Assembly: GCA_007026445.1 (NCBI GenBank) | Contig: VDMD01000010.1 | Span: 124,001-188,000, forward strand | Length of the DNA: 64,000 bases | Origin: Schizophyllum amplum | Lineage: Eukaryota > Basidiomycota > Agaricomycetes > Agaricales > Schizophyllaceae | Reading direction: 5' to 3' | In this document: piece by piece, positions 22,863 through 35,843 of the stretch | Layout: every line of letters begins with the position of its first letter | Numbering within the stretch: the first letter of the stretch is position 1 | Position numbers and translations under genes: made by a program | Notes under the pieces: model-generated | Databases searched by the model: none | What the model was told of the DNA's origin: nothing | The model's input: only the letters and a program-made list of their open reading frames with translations

Positions 22863-25838
22863 CTACCCTGACGCCCTCGAAGCGGTCTGCACCGTCCCCA
22901 CCTTCGCGACCTTCGACGCCGGTTCATCCTCGTAATCGTCGTCGTCCTTCGGTTTCCGACGCTTTGGGACGGCATGAGGTCGGACCACCTGTCGTGGCGC
23001 GGCTGGCGGTGCTGTCGTCGCACGTCCAACGGGCTGTATCGTCTCCCGAGCCTTGATGACAAGAAGCGGTAGATATGAGTCAGGGTGCTTCCCGTAGTGC
23101 GCTTGCAAGGCCTGGATTGCCTGTCGGAATGTGGTGTACAGTGGCGAGTATGTGGCCGCATTCATGAAGTCAAATTCGCGCATTTTGTAGCCTTTGCACA
23201 ATTTGACCGCGAGGAACAGGAAAACGGTTGCGACTTCTGGCTCGAAGAGTGGCGTAATGTGCTCTTCAAATCTGTCCCCTGAGGTCAACACGTCGTAGCG
23301 CAAATCCGAGCACCCAGAGTGATTTTGAAATATCTCGCGAACGACTCGTAGGACCTGCAATGGAATGAGCGCTTTCTGCGAATCGTTCAGAGCAAAGATA
23401 CCAACAGGGTCCGGAAATACCAAACGCTGACTCTGCGTCGACTCAACACCGTCAATGATCATAGCGTCGACATCCTTCGAGCGCGTATGACGCTCGGCCT
23501 TTGATGGCGTGACCGAAGAATGCGGCAGCCGAGCCATGTATATCCAAAGAAGAACCCAGAATATCGACTCCAGGTCGTGCTCGTAGTTGTGAACGACCAC
23601 GGACGTGCTAGGTCTAGAGCGTGCTGAGGAACGGGCCAAGGCGTCTGTGAGGCTGTCATAATCAACATCTGGTGGCTGATAGATGAGCCTCTGTTTCTGA
23701 ATTTCGACGGCCATGAAGAAAGCGGTACCCTGCCTTCATGTCAGCATCACATCGCCAACCAGAAAGTACGGCATACCGTTTTGGGGTCCGAACTACCATT
23801 TGTCTTGGGTTCGAATTTCTTCGCGTACTCGAGGTCGGCAAGCAGACCGCGGCCATTCCACCAAAGCAGGTTCCCCGTACTGATGTCCCGGTGGACCCAT
23901 CTCGCAAGGAACAGCAGCTGGAGAGCTGGCACCAGCAGTCAGGGCGCTGCTCTTGACACGAACAATGACGCTCACCGAAAAGGCAGTCCAGCACCGCCCT
24001 CAGCACGAGCGAAATATTGTCGACGTAGTGCAGGGCCTCGCCGACCTCGTCGAAAACTACTCGGTAGTGATACTTGGGCACGAACTCTCGCTCGAGCACG
24101 ACGGGCGTGGGCGGAGTCAATGGCGGAGCCAATGGATTTGGACGTGCTCTCGTTGAGTCTGAGCCTGTCACGCTGGCAACCAACGGTGACGGCTCATAAC
24201 CGAAACCGAAGACGTTAGGAACGGCAACTGCGTGTGCCGCTCGAGGTTTCGATTCCGGTCCCTCCCAGTCGTGGTCGATGGTCAAAAAGTACTTTCCGTA
24301 GAGCTTGCGATCCGCTACACAATCCTGGAGCGCAGTCCGTGTCTCCTTGTCGAAGCCCTTCAGGACATCGCGTATGCCCGCGTCATTTGCTTTGATGCGT
24401 CGGTATACATCATCCAGATCACCAAAGAGCGCCTCTTGAATTTTGCGCTCCGTGAGCGCGCCCTTGTCAAGCCACACATCCTTCAGCGCATATGTCTTTC
24501 TCCTTTCAACATCAAGCGGCTTCGGGTCCTTGAAGTCCTTGATGCGGACAACCTCCCAGACGCGCGTGCCCCGGCCAGAGATGCGGGTGCCGTTGTGCTC
24601 GAAGATGCTGCGTTCCGTCCTGTAATAGCGATCTCCGACCTTGTAGCCGTAGTACCATTGACCGTCTGTCGAGATGAGCTCGACAGTCTCGTCAAATCCT
24701 AGCTCTGCCGGTGTTGCGAACATGAAGGCGATGAAGATTTCGATGCACCGTCGATAGTGCTGACAGAGCGTAAACGTCGCAGTCACCAGTCCGACTAAAA
24801 GCAGACGTACTTTGCGCATATCAAATGTAGCAGACCTACATGAATGAGATCTCGAGAAGAACCAAACGGTCATCATGTTGTCCTCGATGGAGAACTGAAC
24901 AATCGCGTGAGAAGTGACGACGGCGAAGTAGCGATCGACGCACGCTGAAGATATGTGTCCGCCTGGGATCTGCGTTCATGATGTACACGACGCCGCTGAC
25001 CAGTTGTTTCCAATTCTATTTGCTGTCAGCACGACGCAGGATATTACTGAAGGAACCCAAGCACTGACCTGTAGCTGATCTTTCAACAGCAGCTTATACT
25101 CGGCGGTAACCGCCGCATCGTCCAATGTCAGTCGTTCAGAAACCTTGGAGGTTTCGAGCGCAATGAGGGCAAATCGCGCATCGATTTTAAAGTTGGCGCC
25201 GGGCTTCTGTGAATCCATATAGTTGTCGGGACTCTGCACCAACTGACAGGTGGCATTGCGATTCGGTATCTTCAATTTGACGAGCTCGGCGGAGACCTGA
25301 ACGAGATACTTGTATCTCTCGCGCTCGCTGCTGCCCCCCCAGTCCCAGTCGATATCGTCACCCCCCGAAACGAGTAGACCCTTCCCCTTCAACAGGTTTA
25401 CAGCTTCATCCAGAGCGCGGCTGTCTGGTGAGAACGGCATATAATGCGCCATGAACTCTTCCAAGCCGCAATGGTTCATCTCGGTACTCATTTGCTTTGG
25501 GATCTCGTCAGAGCGGAGATCAGTCACATTCTGGGGGTTGCGGTGGGAGGAGACTATGCGAGGAGTTTGTTTCACAAAGGCGGCCCTGTAGCGTGCGGAA
25601 GCCTGAGCATCGACTATAACAGATCCAGGCATGTACATACGATGGATCGGACCGCCCATGGGAGCCATCTTGGAGAGGAATGCTCTGATTCGGAGGTCTG
25701 TATGTCAACATTGGCGTTAATTGGAGCGCAGCGCTTCAGTTGGACAACCGCTCACGTTCGAGGAGGGCTCGGTGGCCGATCTTCCAAGTCCCGAGGATTG
25801 GGAAGAGCGTAAGACTCTTCGGCAGGACCGCTAGACAT
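22863..25838 (-). CDS. FunK1-type protein kinase, copy 3, complete
   Basis: The only full-length FunK1 copy here. Minus-strand exons are 25756-25838, 25641-25697, 25069-25585, 24944-25015, 24811-24894, 23976-24759, 23777-23925 and 22863-23729; every junction is GT-AG and in frame. Seen: SYALPNPRDLEDRPPSPP at the N-terminus, SQKPGANFKIDARFALIAL, EDNMMTVWFFSRSHSC, YALKDVWLDKGALTERK (probable ATP lysine), VHRDISTGNLLWWN, LADLEYAKKFEP, TGTAFFMAVEIQKQ and HDLESIFWVLLWIYM. It ends with a basic-acidic tail (PKRRKPKDDDDYEDE) that could be a nuclear signal. FunK1 kinases are expanded in mushroom-forming fungi, and their substrates are unknown. DLE replaces the usual DFG, so activity is likely but not certain. 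Confidence 0.88.
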
Positions 25839-26181
25839 GGCGAGGACTTCGAAGCTTGACAGTGGCGGGTCCAATGGCCGTCCGAGACAAGAGACTGACA
25901 CGTGTACTTTAATTGTTTCAGAGAGGCGGGACCTTATGTCAGCACAGCCCACGTGAGGGACCCACGACTCTCTCCAGTCTTGTCCCAGTAGGATGTTGGA
26001 GAGTGCTGATAGATGTTACAGTCAGTGTCGCTATAAGTACCGCATTGTGTCTACTGACTTCCATTTTTGCTGGGCCGCGAATATATGTCAATGGATAGAT
26101 GATCGTTGATGACCATGAATGGATGTTTTCGCAGATCAGCTAGGATGAGCTCAGACTGGCTTGCTCAACAACTATTAGTGC
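25839..26181. other. Intergenic, no gene seen
   Basis: A short spacer between FunK1 copy 3 and the 3' end of the DUF6533 gene. The part next to 25838 shares sequence with the copy 1 upstream region; the rest is unremarkable. Confidence 0.5.
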
Positions 26182-27995
26182 TCAGGTAGTACTGCTAGGC
26201 CCGCAGGCAGCCGCGCTACTACCTGAAGACCGCATCGTATCTAGATGTATTACGGATCCATAAGGAGGAACAGCCTTGTCTGAGACCTCGAAGCATATTT
26301 CCCTGTGCACGGATCCGTCCCGCACTGTGACAACCTCTCGTGTAAAGCGCGGGATTGGAGGCGTAGAGTATCGCACCCGACTGGCCACTGATGGCGCACG
26401 CATGGGCAGCTTCGCGCATGTCGTCTCGTGACTGGCCTGTCTGATGTTGAACATCATGCGATTTCCAAGGACGCACGACATGGCAACCGCGAAGCCGATG
26501 GGAAGCTCCAGCAGGGAAGCCTTGTGTTAAGTGAGACAAGAATGCAGCTCAAGGACGCACGACGTACTGGTGCAGCCATCCACATCAACATATTCGTGAA
26601 GTATGCCGCGAAGACGCTGTGGTATATGTCAGTATTGGATGGGAAGCTTCAAGCCACAGGGAAGACATAGGCTCACGCGAGGTAGTATAGCACCGAATCA
26701 CGTATCAAGACGCGTATGAGCAGTCGACTAGAGGTGTAGACAGACTTGTCCATCCGGAATGTCTGAAACCCGCGATAGAGAGCTAGCGCGCAGAGAAGGC
26801 TCTCGAACCCCAAAAATGGGATCCAAAAGGTGTAGAATCTGCTAGATATATTGTGCGGTACGCACATTGACCGGAGGCCCGGCAAGGTGACGACCGTGGC
26901 TATACGTCTTTCAGTATGTATTGGAGCGAAGAACCCTGGGAACTGACCGGTAACGTTCTGCATTACCACACCCATGATCGCTGCCGCAAATCCCGAGGCT
27001 ATCACGAATCCGACCAGCATCACAACGAGGACCTTCTTGTTGAGGAGATAAAGGACGTATAGGCGCATCAGTAAAATGACTATACGATGTGAATCAGCAG
27101 TCCGCGTGTATGGCGCACCCGAGGTGAGGACATACTCTCCGAGACCACGCAGACGGCGACGCCGGTAGCGCCTTGCCATCGAAAGAAACTGACGCCTTGC
27201 AGCAACGCCTGAGATGATCAACAAATATTTAGACAGAGGAACCCGGACGCACAGCTATCATCATGATGGTTGAAAGTATCAATCAGTCAATTGTATCATG
27301 TCTGGAAACGGCTCGCGCACAACTGGGAAAATGAGCCGGCCTGACATCTCGAGTGAGGATAGGAACTTACATCGTCCGTCAAAGACGTCGTAAATAGTCC
27401 TATAGTAATCTTTAGCTGAGTGCGTGGGACGTATAGGCGCGACTGACCATAAATGTTGACTCTGCAGCAGCGCATGCGTTAGTGGAACTCCGGCAAGTAT
27501 AGCAAAGAGACTGCATACATCACAGACGTAAGACCAAAATATCGGTTCTGCACAAAGCTCAGATATCGGATTCAGCGACCATATAATGTGAAAGATGTCT
27601 GACAAATAAGAATAGCAGCTTTCCCAGCGACCACGGGCTGTTCTGAAAGTCGTCGTCTCCCTTAGTTTCCTGAGAGCTGCCGGGAGTTTCCAACCTGCCT
27701 CACCCATATAAGCCGGAACTGCGGCTCGATTATCTGAGCGTATCCACTGCATTGCCCAAGGTAAACGCACCTCGTCATCTATTGTGATTACTGACGTTTT
27801 GTCAGCTTTCCTGATCAGACTTGATACGCCGAAACGCACGGTGGTCATAGACGATGATAGTACTGGACGCCACTGTTCTTCACTGTTAGAGAGCATGCCC
27901 GCTGCGATCTGCCTTCACTCACCATGTGCACAATGCGTCGCCTGTAGGTCCGCCAACCTGTGCACCAAGAGGTCGATGAGCGCAGCCGACGACAT
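26182..27995 (-). CDS. DUF6533-type multi-pass membrane protein
   Basis: The exon pieces fit the DUF6533 family of 6-7 membrane-segment proteins, expanded in Agaricomycetes and of unknown role. Start MSSAALIDLLVHRLAD at 27995. Then TIIVYDH spliced to DEVRLPWAMQWIRS, matching the YDHxLTFxxEVxxVW family signature although TF is not kept. Next come LMRLYVLYLLNKKVLVVMLV, a cysteine-bearing loop (GLRSMCVPHN), LGFESLLCALALYRGF, IRVLIRDSVLYYLA, AVFAAYFTNMLMWMAAP and LLELPIGFAVAMSCVLGNRM. The cytosolic tail ends at 26182. The middle exon (27480-27660) is the least certain part. Several introns are short and the exon map is by eye. Confidence 0.65.
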
Positions 27996-28681
27996 CGCGG
28001 CTGAGATCGTATCGTGCCGCGTCGATGAGAGGCGAACGGTTAGGACGGGGCGGTCGCATCTTCCTTCCCCTCTACCCTTTAGTATCCATTGACGCGCGAG
28101 GGTCATGCACCAGCGGCCAGCGGGCTTCGTGCGCCAGCAGTCAGCGGCAGGGCGGAGACACCGCTAGCTAGACATAAGCCCGTCTTCTGCGCCACAACTT
28201 CGCCCTAGAGAATCGCCGACACCCAGTGTTGAACTTTAGCCGAGGCGCTATCAGAGTTGCAAGGCCTGTTGTCAATCGCCGATGTATGGAGGCGCAGGTT
28301 GGTGCTCGGCGAGTTCTGAGATAGCTGATTTGTCATCGGACATACACGGCCAGCAAAGCGAATTAAAGTCTGTATCGCGAAAGAACATCCTTAGGAGCTA
28401 CAATAGACAGAATCAGAAGACGCCGTGGAGGGACTATCACACGAGACTCACCATTTCCTTCCGCCGAGCGCGAAGCACCGACTGATCAACACCGTAGATG
28501 CCATCTCCAGAGGACCTTGCCCACTGAGCACGACATGGAATTCACGGCCGCCTCACTGATCACCACATCCTACCAGTGCTAGACGTACGCGCTAGACATT
28601 CCAATAATTTACGATTCAACTATAACGTCCAAATCCACGTCTCGTACATTGTCAAGTCAATCTCTGCATGATTATCCCAAA
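27996..28681. other. Intergenic, no gene seen
   Basis: About 690 nt between the DUF6533 gene start and the 3' end of akr1. Short words such as ccagcggccagc and ccagcagtcagcgg recur near 28110-28150. No coding exon was recognised. Confidence 0.5.
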
Positions 28682-31503
28682 TCAGGCCTGGCTGATAGGT
28701 TCGTACGCACCGCGGCTGCTCCCCGCCCGGCTGAGTCCAAGGCCCATGAAGAGCCCCTTGCCTTTCTTGCGCGACGTTCCCATACCCTCCTCCTCCTCCT
28801 CCCTCTCCCGCCGCTCCTTGGCCTTCCGGAATCCGTCGTATGGCACATCATAGAGCTGTTGAATCCACGTTAACTCACGACGCACGCAAGCCCCACACGC
28901 CCAACAACGGTCGACCCACCTTATCGTACTCCACCCCAAGCTCCCGCCCTGCCGTCCAGAAATCTCTGCAGTTGCCAGCGAGGCCGAGGTCGAACGGATT
29001 CGCCGCCTTGCTTGCCATCGCCAGCCCGTCCGCCGCCTTGCCCCTCGTGAAGCGGTCGAAGCCGAGAAGGTGCATCAGGAAACCTGTACCGCACCCCGCG
29101 CAGCCGTGTCGGTGGCCGTGCGTGTGCCCATGGCCGTGCGTGATGTTCGTGGTCGCCGAGTCGGACATCAAGGACGCGTCCTCGCTGCCGCCGCCTGATC
29201 GGTGCCGGTGGCCCATCTGACCCGCGAGGCTCTGCCCGCCACGCCCGCCCATGAAGCCGTACCGGCCGAGGTTGCTGACCTGTATTCGTACGATTAGCGA
29301 TTCTGCCCGCTACTATGGTTGCGTGACACGCGCCTCAAACGTTGTCATCTGGCGCGCCACTTGCCACAGTTGTGACGCCAGCAAAACAATCGTCCATGCC
29401 AGTTGCAGTGTCGCCCAGAGCGAAACAGAGAGCAGGAACGGGTCCTTCGCCATGTACTGGCAAACATCGGGTGGGAGCGGGCATGAAGCCGAGTACGATT
29501 GCGGGTCAGCCTCAACGGCGAGAGCGGAGTAGACTACGATGGTCTGTCAGCTTGCGACGAAGATCAACAATATCATACTCACAGGAGTAGGTGAGATAGT
29601 CGAAGAAGCTGATGCCAAAGACGAGGAAGAGCACGAAGAGGAGGAATTGGCGGTGATTGTTGAGACCGACTGAAAATTCGTCGTCAGTTCGTTCAATGGC
29701 AAACATCAAGGCAAGATAGCACACCGCAATTCCACACCCAGGGACAGTGACTGGTGATTCGATTAGAAGTTGCAGTGACGACAATTCGCCATACTCACTG
29801 ATCACTCCGCGCGATGCACTTGTCGCAATAGCGGCAGTGCTTGGAGCGCAAAGGTTTGCGAGCCTGTAGAGGGATGAGATATTACCCGTAAAAGAAAGAG
29901 TGACGGTGACAATGGCGGTTAGTTCTAAGAATTGAGAGTGAGAAATTGGTCACCCACCATACACTGTATGCAGAAGGTCTGTCCGTTGAGCCGTCCCTCC
30001 GATGCCAAATCTTCGATCACTGTCTTCAGCTCTGCGTCACTGGCAGGTCGCGGGCATGTGCCCGGGTCGAGCGTGATAGAGCGGAAGAAGTTATACGAGC
30101 ATAACATAAATGAGAGAGCAAAGCCGAGATGCGCGAGGGGATGGTGCGGCGTGTCTGAAGAGAGTATGTCAGCATTGTAAACTAATGAGAGGAAAAAGAA
30201 GCGCTGGAATGTGGAAGACGCAGAACTGACGGCCCGTGATGGATACCATGTAGACAAAGCACAATTTACCTGGCAATAACCGTGTAATCCATGCATAGAA
30301 TACCCATATGAGTGAGGCGAGGATGATGCCGGAGAAATATGGCGTGTTCTGTACGCCTTCGGTGTAGTTTACATCGTTAAGTAGTACACGTGTGACAATC
30401 TGCAGTCGTCAGTCAGCGACGCCCAGTGTGTAAACAAACAACCACTCACATGGTGCATGCCGAAGAACTCGGCGAAAGCGAGGATGATTCCGGTATACCA
30501 CGGGAGCAGCGTGAGGGTCATGAAGATTAGATAAAAGAAGATCGTGGGGAGGATGAAGATGGCGATCTTGGTGTTGCGCTGCGACGCGGTCAGCGGACGA
30601 CAAGGGGAGAAGGAGGGGGCGCGCACCTCGGTCAGCGGCTTCGACTTCTTGATGCCAAACTCGTTCATGCCGCCCTCCTCGAGCGCGCGCTTCCAAGCAC
30701 CGAGGCTCTTGAGCTCAACGGCCATGTCGCGCGGGCGTGCGGCCTTCCCCGTCCTTGGTGGTGAGGTCGGCGCCCTTCTCGACGAGGCGGCGGATGCTGA
30801 CGCGGTTGCCGCGGACGACCGCCCAGTGGAGCGGCGTGAGGCCCGAGTCGTCCTGGGTGTGCGGGCTCGCGCCGTGGCGGAGGAGCAGATCGACGCTGAG
30901 CGCATCGCCCTGGTACGCGGCCCACATGAGGCTGGTGTGCCCCTGGGCGTCGCGCGAGTCAACGTTGACGGGCTGGTGGAGCATGTAGAGTAGCGCCATG
31001 ACGGAGGACGAGTGGGTGACGAGGTGCAGGGAGTTGTACCCCTGCGAGTCGGCGATGGTGGGGTCCGCGTTGTGCGCGACGAGGAGCTGGATGACATAGA
31101 GGTAGCCGTTGCGCGCCGCCCACTGCATCGGGGTCGCGATGAGATCGCCGCCGAGCGCATCGACCTCGGCCCCCTGTTCCAGGAGATAGCGACATGCTGC
31201 GACCTGCGCGTTGATGGCCGCCCAGTGGAGGGGGGTGATGTTCTGCTCGTCGCGGTCTGTCGCCTTGGCCTTCCCAGACGCAATCAATCGCTTGATAAGT
31301 TCAACATCGCCCCGCTGCGCCGCAATGAAAATGTTCTGCAACTTGTCAGCAACATTCCCGTGCCGCTACCGCTGCGCAACACTCACCTCGTCTGGCTCCG
31401 TCTGTTCGAGCGCCTGCGCGAATGTGAGGTTCGTCGCCTGCGCAGAGTCTGGGTTCACTGTAGACGTCGACGGCGCCGACTTTGGATTTACAAGGTCGTC
31501 CAT
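28682..31503 (-). CDS. akr1: Palmitoyltransferase Akr1 (ankyrin-DHHC)
   Basis: Akr1 attaches palmitate to cysteines of Golgi and vacuole or plasma-membrane clients. Order seen on the minus strand: start [12 protein letters not shown] at 31503, then six or so ankyrin repeats (31341-30740; [60 protein letters not shown]). Then come [20 protein letters not shown], a membrane pair ([18 protein letters not shown]), [19 protein letters not shown], and a [19 protein letters not shown] core. That core is split by introns at 29751-29798 and near 29680-29730, and further membrane segments follow. The C-terminus has [14 protein letters not shown] and LYDVPYDGF, typical of Akr1. One base too many between the ankyrin part and VELKSLGAW (near 30735) breaks the frame. 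A further upstream ATG lies at 31593. Confidence 0.88.
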
Positions 31504-31883
31504 GGTGGCGGCGACGAAGCGGTGGTGGCCGCACTCGCCGACTGGGAGGCTATGAAGCGCCGCCACGTGCGATTTGAATTGGAATGCTCCCAACTATAGT
31601 ACTTACGTGCCTTGAATAGTTCGGGTTGCGGGCGACAACGAGAGTATTTCAGAGCGCGCCTTAGAAGTGGTCGTACGCGAGAGCAGTACAGGTAAGAAGC
31701 CAAGAAGTACAACAAACTCGAAAGAACGAGCGGGCAATGTGTGATGCATGACCGGCATTTTCCGAACAATACTCATGTGTAACGCCGAACTCGATATACT
31801 TACTGGCAACTGCAAGTCAATCTTTTTCTCCAAATGCATGTCTCTACAGTAACTTGAATACTCACTTTATTGCGAGGTACCCT
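31504..31883. other. Intergenic; akr1 promoter
   Basis: A 380-nt spacer between the akr1 start and the pol4 stop, both genes on the minus strand. No gene and no clear TATA box. Confidence 0.45.
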
Positions 31884-34800
31884 CTAATGATTCCGCACAC
31901 GCTCGCAGGGCTCCTGCCACGGCACACCCAAGATCTTAAAGATCTCTTCCTCCGTCTCAGACGCGATGATATTACCTTTATCGTCGTTAAAATATTCAAG
32001 TAAGTCATAGGCAGCCATAGACAGTCTGAGCTCACGCACCTCGATTTGTCTTAATCCTCCTGTCATGAACATCGCGCACGACGCCAGCATACAAGCCCTT
32101 CTGGTTGAGCGAATAACCCATCGACCCCGCCTTGTACCGCATCGCACGGTTGAACTGAGGAAGATTTCAGACTGTCTTCGTCAAGAGTATCACAGAAAGA
32201 CTCACAATATCATCGCCCTACAATGCCAATATCGTTGGTTAACTTCCTTCGACGAACACGAATCACTCACCGTATAATAAATCAATGCCGCACCCCTCGA
32301 CTTCCAGGGGACCGCAAGGAAGTCGATCCTCCTCTGCTTTGCTCCAGGCGTCTTCGGCAAATGGCACAGTCCATGGTATACGCACTCCGGGTCGTCCAGA
32401 TCGTCAGGCACGGCCAGGTCTTCAGTGAGTATGTCCGCTCGATGCAGCTTCAGTAGCAATTCGCGGAGCGCGCCAGCGTGTGTCTCGCCGTCGTCGGTTG
32501 GGCGCGTAATCATGATGTCGATGTCACCGCAGTCCTTCTTACCGCTGAAGAAACGGATGACTTATTAGCGGCTTGGTTTGACGAGTAAGTGCATGCCGGC
32601 TCACCGCCTGAAGCTTCCCATTGCCCGGAGCTCCAGCTTCGGGTCGATCCTCCTCGCTATTGGCAGACCGTCAGTCTGGGATTACATGCACATCGATATC
32701 CACAAACCGTATGGTACAATTACGTCGAACAGCGCCTGCACCTCCTCCCGCGGCATACGCAGCTGCAGATCTGTGAATGACTGGTCAGGCCCCTTCGTCG
32801 TGAGACTGGTAGTGAGACTCGGCCACTCACCGTCATAATACTTTAGCCCGATCTTTTGACATGTCGTCAACTTCACGCCGTGCTTCCCCTCCTTGATGTC
32901 CTCGAGTGTGCGGCATCCCCAGGCATACCAGTTTACGGCGGTCGCTTGGCCTGCACTGCCGTGAGTATTCGGATCGACGTATAAAGTACGGCAATATGCA
33001 TGATTCGGCACTGTACGCCACCAGAGACCAGCAGTCGCGTAACCACACCCAAAAAAACTCACCGACACCGTAGATTCCCTGGAACAGCCTCAAGACATCG
33101 ACGTCCTCGGTGTGCTCGTGATGCAGGCGGCGAAGATTACCAGTGTGGATGATCTCCATGATCTGTTGGGGGCGAGCGTTGAAGGTCAATGCCTCGCTCA
33201 CGACGAAGGAGTAAGGGCTTACTTTATCTGCTGTCTTCTCCCCCACACCGGGGATCTTCTTCGCCTCCTTTACAGACCGGATACGATGTGGGTAGTCGCG
33301 GATTGCTTTCAAAGCTGAAGTTTGAAGGCGAGCATAAACACGACAGTGAGCAATGCATTCCACGAACGAACAATTACTGGCCCACTCACACTTCTGATAA
33401 CTGAACGCCCTCCAGTGATGGTCGTCGCCGGGCTTCACCTTGTGCAGTCCCATGAGCTCGGTCAAAGTATCGACGACGTCCTGATTGGGGCATGGCCCTC
33501 GGGCTCCAGGGGCAGGCTTGATGTCGCATGTGAAGCCCTGAAGAAGTGTGAATTAAGAGTTGCGGAGGCAGGACGGACCGATGAGTGCAAGTCCGAAGAA
33601 AGAGTGCAAGTCCGCATGAAGCAGACATGCTATACCACGAGCACGCGCGCACTCACCCGTTTGCCTCTCTTTTTCTTCCCCTTCTTTACCGGGCTATCCT
33701 CCACCCCATCTTCGTCCTCGGTCTCTTCCGCTCTGTCCCACCAGGCGCCCTGACGGTACATGAGCGATGTGATACACACGACGAATCTAAAATCTGCGCA
33801 CTTCCTTCTCCTCTTTACCTTCTTTCCCGACGTCTTGCTTCAAGTCCCACCACTGCAAACATGGTAAGCCTTGTACCGGATAGAAAGGCCAAGGATGCCA
33901 CGCACGTTCGCTATATCGTTCAACAGCTGCGCGTTGGGCGCAGCAGGGGCGTTTTCTTTTACGCGATCCTTCTTCGCCTGCTCGTAGAACTCCGCGAGAG
34001 GGTCAGAAGGGTCAATGTTAGTGGACGCAGGCTTTTCAGGCGTATCTGAAGAGCTGCCAGGAGTGGGCACTCCGTTCGCGTCTGAGGCGCTTCCAGGGTT
34101 TGGCGCGTCAGGAGACAAAGATGGTGACGCGGCAGCAGCGTGAGGCGGCGAAGCCGTTGCCTCCTTCGAGTCGATCATATCTGCCGTCTGAGAGTTCCTC
34201 TGATGGACGTCGATGCCCAACTTGGGCGATCCCTCCCTTTCCGGACACGCGAAATACTCAGGCCACAGCTCCTGAGGTGGGATGAAATAGCCGGGTGGCC
34301 GGTTCTCGGGAAGGATCTCATCAGCGACGTTGTAATTCCTCCCTTGAGCTGCCTTCTTCGCATATATCTGGGACTCCGCAGCGATCAAGTTGTTCAGCAC
34401 AGAGACGACAAAGTTCCAGTTGAAGATCTTGATGTGCTTCGGGATCTCGTCGACGGAGTCGATCCGCATACGAACCAGGAGCGATGGGTCGAGGGAAGGC
34501 TCGGCAGTGATGATGTGCGTGCACGCCTCTGGTCTGTAGTAAAGGAGAACCTTGGCCCCGTGTACGATGAGCTGCAGTCGTTGTTAGATGCGATGAAGCG
34601 GGTCGAGGCACGGGCGCGGACGTACACAGTCGACTTTGCACCTAACATCTTCCATATCATCGTCCGCGATGAGCAAATATATGATCATGCCTGCAAAAAG
34701 GTTCTGGGTGGTAGCGGCGCTCTGACTTTGCTCCTTTCTTGCCTGCTTGACGTATTGAGCATACGTGGTGGGCTCAATCTTGGGCTCCGGCTTTGGTTGA

Positions 34801-35843
34801 ATGCTTGCAGCCGCCTTCCTAGACGACTCCCCGCGCTGCTTCGAGGTTTTCGTGGTAGCACCTGACTTGACGACATCATCGGTCTTCTCCTTGGACGCTT
34901 TGTCCGTTGGTCGCTTCATTGTTTTCGAACTCAGACTTCCCGAGGTCCTGTGGCTTGCGATTCTCTCTTCGAGGGCCATCAGAAGTCTACCGCTCTTGGT
35001 TGCAGACGGTGCGCTGAGTACGGCGGTCGAGCTGCCAATGAAACCGCTGGGATCCTCAATCGGCGAGGTCGGTGCATCCGCAGACAGTTTTGGGGCGCTG
35101 GGAGAGCTGGGCATCTGCAACTTAGTAGGCTTCTGTGGCGCAGCTTTCTTCGCTCGACTTGAGGAGAAGGGTTTTGCATTCGCAATCTTGGTTCTCTTCG
35201 GCGGGCGCTCCTCAATGATAGAGCTAAGATATGTTATTTAGGGGGCGGCCACGAACTGGACATGGGTATAGCTTACAACGATGTGATGTCCTCTGTTGTG
35301 TCAAGGCGCGAGGTTGAAGCAGTGGCGGGGTCGAGAGCCACGTTCTTCCTTTTATTGATTCGAGGAGAGCGTCGAGGAAGTGGAAGTTCAACCGTAGGCT
35401 CGTGACCTTGTTTCCGGCGTGACTTTGTGGGCGTTCGTGGCGTCTTGGTGACATGGGAGCTCTCAATGCTGCCATGTTGACCATAAAGCGAGGTTTTTTG
35501 ATCTGAAGCATACGCTGAGGGTATGAGTGGCATATCAGACTTGTGAAGGGATGGAGACGAGTTTGAGGCTTGAGACTCTGTACAGCGCGGCATGGGCAAA
35601 GGCGAGCGAGCCTTCTCCGCAGTTGGTTCTGCCACGCTTTCAGATGGTATAGTCATGGTAGCAGCTTGGGTCTGAGCCACAGAAGAGCTCGTGCTGTAAA
35701 GCGCATGAGAATCGGACGACGGCTTCAGGGCCAAAGCCTATGCACCTGGCGTACGCGTTAAGTGACTCCAATATCTCGTCCTCCATGTCATCCTGCATGT
35801 CCATACGTTCATCTTGTTCCTTGTAGTAGAGGTCGACGTCCAT
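31884..35843 (-). CDS. pol4: Family X DNA polymerase (Pol lambda / Pol4-like) with BRCT
   Basis: A repair polymerase of the gap-filling and end-joining type. The protein starts MDVDLYYKEQDERMDMQDD at 35843 (an ATG at 35876 is in frame). A long disordered Ser/Pro/Lys-rich region follows (PRRSPRINKRKN, EERPPKRTKIANAKP). Then a BRCT domain (NLFAGMIIYLLIADDDMED; EACTHIITAEPSLDPSLLV; IPKHIKIFNWNFVVSVL), a linker, and the Pol X 8-kDa part (GDDHHWRAFSYQK, ALKAIRDYPHRIRSVKEAKK, IPGVGEKTADKV). The fingers (YAWGCRTLEDIKEGKHG, GLKYYDG) and palm (GKKDCGDIDIMITRPTDD, carrying the paired metal-binding Asp residues) come next, then RRIDFLAVPWKSRGAALIYY. TAG stop at 31884 after LGVPWQEPCERVRNH. Many introns of about 50-70 nt. 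No frame break was noticed. Confidence 0.88.

Noticed and set aside
8720..25838. A biosynthetic or defence gene cluster
   Set aside because: FunK1 kinases plus a flippase and a DUF4097-like protein do not form a known pathway; neo1 is housekeeping, so co-function is not supported.
30369..31283. 304-codon minus-strand ORF across akr1
   Set aside because: The upstream part is Arg/Ser/Thr-rich shadow sequence opposite to the ankyrin frame; only its last part (from VELKSLGAW) is real akr1.
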